A stretch of 36,187 nt of DNA from positions 1 to 36,187 of the forward strand of contig JAOUCS010000024.1 of NCBI GenBank assembly GCA_029859645.1, read 5' to 3'. Source of the DNA: Lysobacterales bacterium (GTDB taxonomy: Bacteria; Pseudomonadota; Gammaproteobacteria; Xanthomonadales; SZUA-36). The notes beneath the pieces are model-generated. The model saw nothing but the letters and a program-made list of their open reading frames with translations. It was not told the origin of the DNA and ran no database searches. This document shows, piece after piece, positions 1 through 7,616 of this stretch; within the stretch, counting starts at the first letter, position 1, and each line of letters begins with the position of its first letter. Both the position numbers and the translations under genes were made by a program.

Positions 1-283
1 CGATCAGGTTCTGTTCCAGCGTCAGACCCTCGGGCCAGCCGGGGCCCCAGATATCATTCAGGTGTTGCTTGCTGCTCATCACGGCATCGTAATCTTTGAC
101 CACGTCGTTGACCGTCAGCATGCGCAGGCGGAAGCGCTCTGTTTCCAGGGTTTTGGGCACATTGAAGTCCGTGTCCACGAACGGAAAAGCAGATTGTGCG
201 TAACTGGCAGTAGAAAGACTCATGATCGCAATTCCAGTAATTAATAACAGTGTACGGCAGATCGTTGATGATCGGTCAGTCAC
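1..283 (-). CDS. Signal-peptide-bearing GNAT-like protein, partial (C-terminus outside window)
   Basis: Only the first 94 codons lie in the window. After the leader, the segment LETERFRLRMLTVNDVVKDY followed by a W-G-P-x-W-P and LTLEQNL stretch resembles the beginning of GNAT-family N-acetyltransferases of the kind that start with E-R-x-R-L-R. I chose the GTG at 283-281. It has GAGG seven bases upstream, overlaps the phosphoesterase stop codon in a GTGA junction, and gives a convincing signal peptide (basic start, LLLITGIAIM core, cleavage near S-Y-A-Q). The internal ATG at 223 has only a weak ribosome binding site and would cut the leader in half. It is the third gene of an apparent fumarase-phosphoesterase-GNAT operon. 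An exported acetyltransferase is odd because acetyl-CoA is cytoplasmic, so the fold may be used for something else or the leader may be a membrane anchor. Family assignment is moderately sure; function is unknown. Confidence 0.6.
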   Translation of the reverse strand, partial: MTDRSSTICRTLLLITGIAIMSLSTASYAQSAFPFVDTDFNVPKTLETERFRLRMLTVNDVVKDYDAVMSSKQHLNDIWGPGWPEGLTLEQNLI

Positions 284-1314
284 TTGCAGTCCTCGAAGCA
301 CAGCGTGTCTCCTTTCGCGGGGATTACCCCGGTCTTGTCAAAAATCCCTGACATGCGAAGGTTGGCGATAGCCACGCCATCATCCGCCACCGTCACCAGG
401 GTCACGTGATCAATGGCCATGGCCTTGGACGCGTTCTGAACACCACCGGTCGTTCCCAGCAGGATGTAGTCGCGTTCGCGCCGCAGTTCATGCTGATAGT
501 CGTGCTCGTGACCGGCAAACACCGTGTACGGGCGGCCGTTAAGTGCATCCTCGACGGCGGCGAAATTTTCTTCGTCCGCACGTCTCCAGGCCGGTTTGTG
601 CAGCAGCACAAAAGTATGTTTGACTTCCGTATTAGCGTCGATGACCCTGGTGAAATAGGCGGCTTGTTCCGCACTGACCTGTCCTGTTTGGCGTAAGGTG
701 GACTTGCCATAAGCAGTTGCAGGAAAAGCACCCCATCCTTTTTCCTTGACCACCACCATCGATTCGTCCCGGATGCGTGACAACTCCCACTGGACTTCGG
801 GGGTGTTGTCCTCGGTATCCATCACCAGAAACAAGGTGTCCTTGTAAACGAAATGATAGTAGCGCCGGCCATAGCGTTCATCCCACACTGCCCACATCTC
901 GGGATTTGTCAGGTCGTGGTTGCCGCCGGTGTAGAAAACCGGCGCCCGGGTACCTCTGGCGCGTTGATCAAATGAATTCCATTCACGCTCAAGTTGCGCC
1001 CGGTCCCGGGTGCCGCCTTCGATCAGGTCACCCACATTCAGAATCAGTTCGGGCCGCAACAGGTTGAGTTGCTCCACGGCAACGGCAAATATGCCCTCAC
1101 GTTCGCCACCGGTCAGGTCAGAAAACAGCGCAAAAGTGAATGTGTCTTCGTTATTATCGAAATTCGAATGGGTCCAGGGCTTGGCGCCGGTGCTGATATC
1201 GTGGCGAAACTCCGAAGATTGCGGGTCAGCCGGAACGCTCCCTTGCTGATGGCTGGCACAGGCCAGCGACAGAAAGAGAACTGCCAGCAAGCCGGCGGCA
1301 TTCAATCGCCTCAC
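280..1314 (-). CDS. Secreted calcineurin-like metallophosphoesterase
   Basis: The 344-residue protein is a calcineurin-fold phosphoesterase, a binuclear metal enzyme class that cleaves phosphomonoesters or diesters. Visible motifs are F-S-D66 (first metal ligand), GD96 in NVGDLIEGG, GNHD at 131-134, the LLHKPAW histidine near 239, and GHEHDY at 268-273. The first motif reads D-L-T instead of the usual D-x-H, so one metal ligand appears replaced. The N-terminus (MRR, then a hydrophobic core ending L-S-L-A-C19) is an export signal, probably a lipoprotein signal although serine at -3 is not ideal. The GTG start at 1314 overlaps the fumarase stop as GTGA, and its own stop overlaps the next gene the same way, implying translational coupling. 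Substrate is unknown. Confidence 0.85.
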   Translation of the reverse strand: MRRLNAAGLLAVLFLSLACASHQQGSVPADPQSSEFRHDISTGAKPWTHSNFDNNEDTFTFALFSDLTGGEREGIFAVAVEQLNLLRPELILNVGDLIEGGTRDRAQLEREWNSFDQRARGTRAPVFYTGGNHDLTNPEMWAVWDERYGRRYYHFVYKDTLFLVMDTEDNTPEVQWELSRIRDESMVVVKEKGWGAFPATAYGKSTLRQTGQVSAEQAAYFTRVIDANTEVKHTFVLLHKPAWRRADEENFAAVEDALNGRPYTVFAGHEHDYQHELRRERDYILLGTTGGVQNASKAMAIDHVTLVTVADDGVAIANLRMSGIFDKTGVIPAKGDTLCFEDCK

Positions 1315-2822
1315 GCAAAGGCCTCTTTGATCTTCAATCGCCAGGTTTCAGGGCCCGATTTATGGACGGCGTCGCCATTGACATCCACGGCCACGGTGAC
1401 TGGCATGTCCCTGACGTCAAATTCGTAGATCGCTTCCATGCCCAGTTCCGGGAAGCCCAGCACCCTGGCCGACTTGATCGCCTTCGCGACCAGGTATGCG
1501 GCGCCACCGACGGCCATCAGGTACACGGCCTGGTTGTCGCGGATGGCTTCAATGGCGGCCGGGCCACGCTCAGCCTTACCCACCATGCCCATCAGGCCGG
1601 TTTCCTCCAGCATGGTACGGGTAAACTTGTCCATCCGGGTGGCAGTGGTTGGACCGGCCGGGCCGACCACCTCATCCCGCACGGGATCGACCGGGCCGAC
1701 GTAATAGATGAAACGCCCGGCCAGATCGACGGGCAGTTCCTCGCCGGCGGCCAACATATCGGTCATGCGCTTGTGCGCCGCGTCGCGGCCGGTCAGCATC
1801 TTGCCGTTCAGTAACAGGGTATCACCCGGCTTCCAGTCTTTTATCTCTTCGCGGGTGATGGTGTCCAGGTTGACCTGTTTCACGTTGCCACCACCTTCGC
1901 GAGCCACTTCAGGCCAGTCGGACAGGCTGGGTGCTTCGAGTCGGGCCGGCCCGCTGCCGTCCAGCATGAAGTGCGTGTGGCGGGTGGCTGCACAGTTGGG
2001 AATGATCGCGACCGCCTTGTTGGCGGCATGGGTGGGGAAGTCTTTTACCTTGACGTCCAGCACCGTGGTCAGTCCGCCCAGGCCCTGGGCGCCAATGCCC
2101 AGCCGATTGATCTGGTCGAACAGCTCCAGGCGCAGTTCCTCGGCCCGGTCGCCGGCGCCCCGTTGCTTCAACTCATGAATATCGATCGGGTCGAGCAGGG
2201 CCTCCTTGGCCAGCAGCATGGCTTTTTCCGCCGTGCCGCCAATGCCGATGCCCAGCATGCCGGGGGGACACCAGCCGGCGCCCATCAGGGGCACCATGCT
2301 CAGCACCCAGTCCACCACCGAATCGGAGGGATTGAGCATGGCAAACTTGGTCTTGGCTTCCGAACCGCCACCCTTGGCCGCCAGGTGCACTTCCAGCGTA
2401 TCGCCGGGCACCATGTCGTAATGGATCACGCAGGGTGTATTGTCGCCGGTGTTGCGGCGGGCGCCATCCGGATCTTCCAGGATGGAGGCCCGCAGCATAT
2501 TGTCCGGGTTCATATAGGCCCGGCGCACGCCTTCGTTAACCATCTCTGCGACGCTGAGGTCTCCCTCCCACTGCACGCCCATGCCGATACGGAGAAACGC
2601 GGTAACGATGCCTGTGTCCTGGCAGATCGGGCGGTGCCCCTCGGCGCACATGCGCGAGTTGATCAGGATCTGGGCCATGGCGTCTTTGGCTGCCGGATTG
2701 GCTTCCTTTTCATAGGCTTCGTTCATGGCGTGGATAAAATCCAACGGGTGGTAGTACGAGATGAACTGCAGTGCGTCGGCGACACTTTCGATGAGGTCCT
2801 GCTGGCGAATAACGGTGCTCAT
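1311..2822 (-). CDS. fumA: Class I fumarate hydratase (4Fe-4S, single chain)
   Basis: This 503-residue enzyme reversibly hydrates fumarate to L-malate in the TCA cycle in the cytoplasm. It is the oxygen-sensitive iron-sulfur class I type with both domains in one chain, which matches the usual length of about 500 to 550 residues. The three cluster cysteines are visible: C67 in PICQDTG, C185 in GWCPPGM and C277 in IPNCAATRH. Further hallmarks are AKGGGSEAKTKFAML, GIGIGGT, and GPAGPTTATRMD in the C-terminal swivelling domain. The ATG at 2822 has an AGGGAA element about ten bases upstream. It heads the minus-strand operon that continues by GTGA overlap into the phosphoesterase. In gammaproteobacteria this type is called fumA or fumB; the paralogue letter cannot be decided here. 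Confidence 0.97.
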   Translation of the reverse strand: MSTVIRQQDLIESVADALQFISYYHPLDFIHAMNEAYEKEANPAAKDAMAQILINSRMCAEGHRPICQDTGIVTAFLRIGMGVQWEGDLSVAEMVNEGVRRAYMNPDNMLRASILEDPDGARRNTGDNTPCVIHYDMVPGDTLEVHLAAKGGGSEAKTKFAMLNPSDSVVDWVLSMVPLMGAGWCPPGMLGIGIGGTAEKAMLLAKEALLDPIDIHELKQRGAGDRAEELRLELFDQINRLGIGAQGLGGLTTVLDVKVKDFPTHAANKAVAIIPNCAATRHTHFMLDGSGPARLEAPSLSDWPEVAREGGGNVKQVNLDTITREEIKDWKPGDTLLLNGKMLTGRDAAHKRMTDMLAAGEELPVDLAGRFIYYVGPVDPVRDEVVGPAGPTTATRMDKFTRTMLEETGLMGMVGKAERGPAAIEAIRDNQAVYLMAVGGAAYLVAKAIKSARVLGFPELGMEAIYEFDVRDMPVTVAVDVNGDAVHKSGPETWRLKIKEAFA

Positions 2823-2914
2823 GACGGGTGTTCCCTGTCTGGTTTAAGAGTAAGCATTCCACCCTCAATTTTACACCAATAATCCCGCCGGAAGCCGGTA
2901 TGGAAAAGAGCTTT

Positions 2915-4810
2915 TTACCAGTCTTTCAACGGGAAATTGATTGGCGATTCGGGTGGCCAGGGCTGGCTGGTGGATCTGACCATGTCTGCAAAATTTGGAG
3001 TTGCTTCCAAATCCCACGGAGATCCGCAGGCACACCACCAGAAAAGCAGGGAAAGTGCAGGATTGCCGAACACATGCTGGTCGACTCTCGCCGCCAGGCG
3101 ATTGGTCGTCTCCCTGTCACCTCGCCAGGCTGATCCCAGCATGTTCCAGAACCCGTTGTCAGAGGTCATCGCCATCAGCTCTGCGAAATGCCGGTCCGCC
3201 TGCTGCCGGTCGCCCCGGCCTGCCGCTACGGCAACCCGGGCCACTAGTTGATAAGCGGGAACCTGGAACCGGGAATCGATTTCAACTTCTGCCGCGTCAA
3301 ACTGACCGTTGGCGATGTGGGCAAGCACCAGCGCCAGGCTGATCCACTCACTGGGCGCCTGGTCGGCGGCCCGGGAAGCGACCTCCAGGGATTTAACGGG
3401 GTCGCCTGACCAGATCCAGGCCCTGGTTTCGCCCAGCCACGAACTGGGCGCCAGCGGATTGCACTGGCGGGTCGCCTCCAGCTTCATGGCCAGCCGTTCC
3501 CTGTATCCGAGCACCAGCGCCATCGGATCGATCCAGATGAACGAGTCGCAGCCTTCTGATCCCAGCCACCGCTCGATCCGCGCCGGGACTCCCCGCCAAT
3601 TGCCCGTTACAAAGGCCTGGTCGATCTCGAGGATATTACGCTCCGTAGGTGTCCGCGCATGCTCGATGGCTGCGCGAAAATCGGCGACCAGCCTGTCAGA
3701 CGCATCCGACACCATTTCCGGAGACACACCATCCATCGGCTGGCCTGTCGCATCATTCAGCAAGATATGAAGATAGGCGTCCGAGTGTCGCCAGTAGGCC
3801 GGGGAGAAGTCCGGCACCCGTTGCTGAACAAATTCAAACTGTTCGTTGGCCAACAACAATGTGCCAACCTGGTCGTCCGCGCCGTGCGCTTTTTCATACA
3901 AATCAACTCCTTTCTGGTACGCAATGAAAGCCTCGACATCCCTTAGCCCCGCTTTACGCATCGAGGCTCGCTTGCTCTCGTCAAGAACTACGTCCATGGC
4001 CACGGCAATCTGCTCTGCGATGCTTTCCTGCAACAGGATGGTGTCGCCGGAAGTGCCGTCGAAATTATCTGACCACAAGTGGAAACCGTCCTCGGCCCGA
4101 ATCAGCTGTGCCGTTACTCTCAACCGCTCACCCGATCGGCGGACAGAGCCTTCAACGATGTGCCTGACTCCCAGCTTCGTTGCGATTTCCTGGACCGGGA
4201 CATCCTGCCCCTTGAACGCAAACGACGAGGTTCGGGCAGTAACCAGGAGTTCCGGCAGTTGGGCCAGCGAGTTCAGTATTTCTTCGGTGACTCCATCGGC
4301 GAAATATTCATCGTCGATACCCTGGCTCATTGCGACAAAAGGCAGTACGGCGACCGATTTGGCGGCAAGGCTCATGGGGCTGGCCGCTGCGGTTGGAGGG
4401 GGCGGTGATTCCATCATTGGCTGCTGGACGATTGCGGCTGATTGGCCAGCCGGAGTGACCGTTGGTGTCAACACGAATTTGTCCACCAGCAGGAACACCA
4501 CTGCAACCGCCAGGGAGGCGATGATCACCCGGTCCAGCTTGTGACCGGTCTGCGGCGTGATGGACTGGCTGCGGTCGATTTGAGATTCGCGCTTGATGCC
4601 TTCGGGCGTCATTTCAAACACCCAGGCGATAATCAGCACCATGGGTAATCCCACCGCGGCCGCCAATACGAACACCTGCAGGATCCAATCGGGTGCCACG
4701 ATGACTTCCAGCACAAAGTCAACGATTTGCAGAATCACCCAGGCAGCCAGCACATAGGCCAGGCCTACGCGAATGACGTTACGTCGTTTGAGTTCCTGGA
4801 ATAGTCCCAT
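2915..4810 (-). CDS. Membrane-anchored TolB-like/TPR protein
   Basis: The protein has 631 residues. The N-terminal 120 residues hold three hydrophobic segments (about 14-36, 42-63 and 93-113) and begin with MGLFQELKRRNVIRVG, a start I associate with adenylate-cyclase-like and TPR-rich proteins of gammaproteobacteria. A proline-rich linker leads to a TolB/FlgO-like domain from about residue 150 (KSVAVLPF, then FADGVTEEILNSLAQ, VEGSVRRSGERLRVTAQLI and HLWSDNFD). The remaining C-terminal half is helical and TPR-like. No cyclase or other catalytic domain is seen, so the domain that often precedes this module in relatives is absent. It is probably a scaffold or sensor at the inner membrane. It is a single gene with 92 bases to the fumarase start and no clear terminator. 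Confidence 0.75.
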   Translation of the reverse strand: MGLFQELKRRNVIRVGLAYVLAAWVILQIVDFVLEVIVAPDWILQVFVLAAAVGLPMVLIIAWVFEMTPEGIKRESQIDRSQSITPQTGHKLDRVIIASLAVAVVFLLVDKFVLTPTVTPAGQSAAIVQQPMMESPPPPTAAASPMSLAAKSVAVLPFVAMSQGIDDEYFADGVTEEILNSLAQLPELLVTARTSSFAFKGQDVPVQEIATKLGVRHIVEGSVRRSGERLRVTAQLIRAEDGFHLWSDNFDGTSGDTILLQESIAEQIAVAMDVVLDESKRASMRKAGLRDVEAFIAYQKGVDLYEKAHGADDQVGTLLLANEQFEFVQQRVPDFSPAYWRHSDAYLHILLNDATGQPMDGVSPEMVSDASDRLVADFRAAIEHARTPTERNILEIDQAFVTGNWRGVPARIERWLGSEGCDSFIWIDPMALVLGYRERLAMKLEATRQCNPLAPSSWLGETRAWIWSGDPVKSLEVASRAADQAPSEWISLALVLAHIANGQFDAAEVEIDSRFQVPAYQLVARVAVAAGRGDRQQADRHFAELMAMTSDNGFWNMLGSAWRGDRETTNRLAARVDQHVFGNPALSLLFWWCACGSPWDLEATPNFADMVRSTSQPWPPESPINFPLKDW

Positions 4811-4898
4811 GGTTAGAAGGTCGGCCCCTGCCTCTGATGGATGGCGGGCCTATTCTGCCACAGGATGAAGCGGCCAGTGGGGCTGGCTGCTGCTGTGG

Positions 4899-5402
4899 TT
4901 ATTCCTGATCCTGCTTTTTACCGTGCCGTTCTGCCTGGTGCACGGCAAATTCCTCGGCATTGATGCAACCGTCGCCATCCAGGTCCAGGTCACCGAAAGT
5001 AGGCATCTTCATGCCCTTGCCATGATGCCCGTGCGCCCCCTGACCGTCGCCACCTTTGTGCATCTCATGCATTTTCTGCCGCTGCGCTTTCTGTCCGGCC
5101 ACCAGTTCCGCTTCGCTCAGGACGCCGTCACCGTCCGTATCCAGATCGCTGAATGCGGGTGCATACCTGGCGCCTTTCATCGGCTTGCCGGCTTCCGCCA
5201 TGGCCGCCATGCGGGCGCTACGGAAGGTGTTGAATTCTTCTTCGCTGACCGTGCCGTCACCATTGGCATCAAATTCCGAGAATGCCGGCGGGCTATGTTG
5301 CATGTGCGAATCTGCTTTTGCCACGAAGGGCAACATGGCTACAGCAATGATCATGGTAACGATCATAATGCTTTTGAACGCGGCCTGGTCCGGGCTTTTC
5401 AT
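4899..5402 (-). CDS. Secreted EF-hand calcium-binding protein
   Basis: The protein has 167 residues from the ATG at 5402, chosen because GGAG lies seven bases upstream; the open frame extends 35 codons further without a binding site. A signal peptide with a hydrophobic core (IMIVTMIIAVAML) ends near AKA-DS at residue 30. Three canonical EF-hand loops follow: D45-ANGDGTVSEEEF, D88-TDGDGVLSEAEL and D140-LDGDGCINAEEF. A histidine- and glycine-rich linker (about 112-130, containing HGHHGKG) separates loops two and three and could bind transition metals. It is likely a periplasmic calcium-responsive or buffering protein. It is transcribed divergently from the Na+/H+ antiporter across a 187-base gap. 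No enzyme domain is present. Confidence 0.85.
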   Translation of the reverse strand: MKSPDQAAFKSIMIVTMIIAVAMLPFVAKADSHMQHSPPAFSEFDANGDGTVSEEEFNTFRSARMAAMAEAGKPMKGARYAPAFSDLDTDGDGVLSEAELVAGQKAQRQKMHEMHKGGDGQGAHGHHGKGMKMPTFGDLDLDGDGCINAEEFAVHQAERHGKKQDQE

Positions 5403-5589
5403 AACAATACTCCGCCGAAAATATCCTGCTATGATCGCGGTACATTCAGCGGACGACATTGACCTGGGACAACATTCCGGTGGCGTCGGCTGATCGTGCC
5501 AGGGCAACGCTTTATCATCCCGGGTGCAATAGACCGGCGTTAATTTCGTTCATTATCTAAAGCACACGCATTCCCCGGAGCCAAAAACC

Positions 5590-6834
5590 ATGTTCGGAAA
5601 CCTCCTGCCTTTTCTGATGTTCGGTATCCTGCTGGCTGCGGTTCTGAGCAAGCCTCTTTCGCGGCTACCCTGGATTTCGCTGCCGGTCGCGCTCGTCATC
5701 ATTGGCTTCGTGTCGTCGGAAATCTGGGTGGGATTGGGCATGGACACGGGCCTGCGCTGGCAGATTCTTCGCGACCTGGTGTTCTACCTGTTATTGCCTA
5801 TCCTGATTTTCGAAGCCGCTATTAATGTCGATACACGCTGGCTGAAACGCGAAGCGGTACTGATCGGCATGCTGTCGGTTCCACTGCTACTGGCGGCCGC
5901 AGTGATCGCCGCGGGAATCATCCTCTACCTGATGGGCGATTCGCTGGGTGGCAGCTGGGCGCTGGCCGTGCTGATCGGTTCGATGATCAGCGCTACCGAC
6001 CCGGCCATGATTGCCGGCGTGCTGGGGCGCAATGGCAATGCCAGGCGTGTGGAACAAATCCTTGAGGGCGAAAGCCTGATCAACGATGCAACCACCATCA
6101 CTCTGTTCGTGATGATCTCAGGCCTGCTGATCATGCCGGGCGCCGAGATCTCAGCCTGGTCGGTGGCCGGCCGGTTTGCGCTGACCTTGCTGGGCGGCGC
6201 CGCCATTGGCGTGGTCCTGGGTTGGTTGCTGGACCTGGTGATCGCTCCTGCGGACGACAAGGTTCTTTCGACTTCAGCCACCCTGGTGCTGGCCTTTTCC
6301 AGTTTCTGGATCGGTGAACACCTGCTGGGTTTTAGCGGCGTGGTGGCCACCCTGGCCGCAGGGCTGACCGTTGCCTGGCGGCAGCGGAAGCACCGTTCCG
6401 AAGAAGACATCGCGTTCGCGCTTGATTCCTGGCAGATTCTCGGTTTCTGCGCCAACGCAATGCTGTTTTTTGCCGTCGGCATGAGCATTACGATCCAGAT
6501 GTTCCAGGATCACTGGCTGGCGATGCTGGTGGGAATCCTGGCAGCCCTGGTTTCGCGCGCCGTCATCGTTTTTTTCGGGCTGGGACCGATATCGCTGCTA
6601 CCCGGCGTCGGAAAACTCGGGTTTTCCCAGCAGAACCTCATACTCTGGGGCGGTATCAGGGGGGCGGTTGCAATCGCGCTGGCCCTGTCCCTCAGTATGG
6701 ACATCCCTTACTGGTACACGATTCAGAGCACGGTGTACGGTGTCGCCTTGTTCAGCCTGGTGGCGCAGACGCCTTTGTTGCCCTTCCTGGCGGCGGACAA
6801 GAAGAAATTATCGGCCGCTGCAGAAAAAGCCTGA
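5590..6834 (+). CDS. CPA1-family Na+/H+ antiporter
   Basis: This 414-residue integral inner-membrane protein with about 12 hydrophobic segments exchanges sodium (or potassium) for protons. Family hallmarks are visible: LIFEAAINVD near 72-81, the ISATDP motif at 133-138, and EGESLINDATTITLF at 159-173 with the N165-D166 pair that in CPA1 transporters forms the ion site. The C-terminus ends soon after the last membrane helix, so there is no large regulatory domain. The ATG at 5590 is preceded by CCCCGGAG at nine bases. It converges with the YgjP-like gene, with only 17 bases between stop codons. Cation specificity cannot be read from sequence. Confidence 0.9.
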   Translation: MFGNLLPFLMFGILLAAVLSKPLSRLPWISLPVALVIIGFVSSEIWVGLGMDTGLRWQILRDLVFYLLLPILIFEAAINVDTRWLKREAVLIGMLSVPLLLAAAVIAAGIILYLMGDSLGGSWALAVLIGSMISATDPAMIAGVLGRNGNARRVEQILEGESLINDATTITLFVMISGLLIMPGAEISAWSVAGRFALTLLGGAAIGVVLGWLLDLVIAPADDKVLSTSATLVLAFSSFWIGEHLLGFSGVVATLAAGLTVAWRQRKHRSEEDIAFALDSWQILGFCANAMLFFAVGMSITIQMFQDHWLAMLVGILAALVSRAVIVFFGLGPISLLPGVGKLGFSQQNLILWGGIRGAVAIALALSLSMDIPYWYTIQSTVYGVALFSLVAQTPLLPFLAADKKKLSAAAEKA

Positions 6835-6851
6835 CCACCAGAAGCAGGCGC

Positions 6852-7583
6852 TCAGCAATGAAGGTAGAGATGGCCCTGGTTCCTGAGCAACGCTTTGGCT
6901 TCCCTCCAGGCAGGGTATAGCTGTTCCTGCAGGACGTAAAAAGCCCGGCCATGATTATGTTCCTTTAAGTGGCAGATTTCGTGCGCTATCACGTAGTCCA
7001 TACATTCCGCCGGCGCTTTGACCAGGTGTGGATTCAGCGTGATCACACCCCTGGACGAACAGCTGCCCCAGGTTCGCTTCATGCGGCGCAACCTCATCGG
7101 CGGCGTCTTGTCTCCCGTCCAGCAGGCCAATGAGCTGTAATGTTCCAGCCGTCCGCTAAACTGCTGCTGCGCTTGCTGGCGATACCAGCGCGCCAGCAGG
7201 CGACTCACGCGCCCTGGCGCCAGGTCCGGAACCTCGACATGAAGCTGCCCATCGTCCACCCGGACACTGCTTCGTTGGCCGGGCTGTTCATCGACTGCCA
7301 AACGCAGTTTCACACCCATAAAAAAGTGTTCCTCACCACTCGACCAGGTGAGCACTTTTAAATCCTGCTGCCTTGACCGCGCCTGTTCCAGAAACCGGGC
7401 CACGTAGACGGCCCTGGCCTGCAGCGCGCGGTGGATAGTGCGGCGGCTCATGCGTTTCGGCGCAACCACCCGCAGGCCGCCCCGGGGATCAATTTCCAGG
7501 TGGATGCGCCGCGTCACCCGTGGCCGGTGGATGACCTCGTAACGGACGGTTTCACTGTTCAATTGAAGGGAGTCATGTTTCAC
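6852..7583 (-). CDS. YgjP-like (DUF45/WLM family) zinc metallopeptidase
   Basis: The 243-residue protein carries the DUF45/YgjP signature: W172-GSCSSRGVITLNPHLV followed by H201-E-I-C-H205 and a third ligand near H211 in EHNHGRAF. These are the zinc-binding HExxH residues of a minigluzincin-type metallopeptidase. Length agrees with the family (about 230-250). The start is not certain. The open frame runs on to 8060 but that part lies antisense to the flavoprotein gene and is unlike the family, so I cut it at the GTG at 7583 (VKHDSLQL); the ribosome binding site there is weak. It is transcribed divergently from the flavoprotein gene with only 33 bases between starts. Homologues are cytoplasmic; substrate is unknown. 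Confidence 0.85.
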   Translation of the reverse strand: MKHDSLQLNSETVRYEVIHRPRVTRRIHLEIDPRGGLRVVAPKRMSRRTIHRALQARAVYVARFLEQARSRQQDLKVLTWSSGEEHFFMGVKLRLAVDEQPGQRSSVRVDDGQLHVEVPDLAPGRVSRLLARWYRQQAQQQFSGRLEHYSSLACWTGDKTPPMRLRRMKRTWGSCSSRGVITLNPHLVKAPAECMDYVIAHEICHLKEHNHGRAFYVLQEQLYPAWREAKALLRNQGHLYLHC

Positions 7584-7616
7584 GCCGGGGCATTGTACTT
7601 TAGAATCATCGCCATC

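Noticed and set aside
1971-2882. Long plus-strand open frame opposite fumarase
   Set aside because: It is antisense to a well-supported enzyme and its composition is that of a mirror frame in GC-rich DNA.
7431-7616. N-terminal extension of the flavoprotein gene
   Set aside because: It overlaps the opposing metallopeptidase gene and places 62 residues before the Rossmann strand that normally begins the protein.
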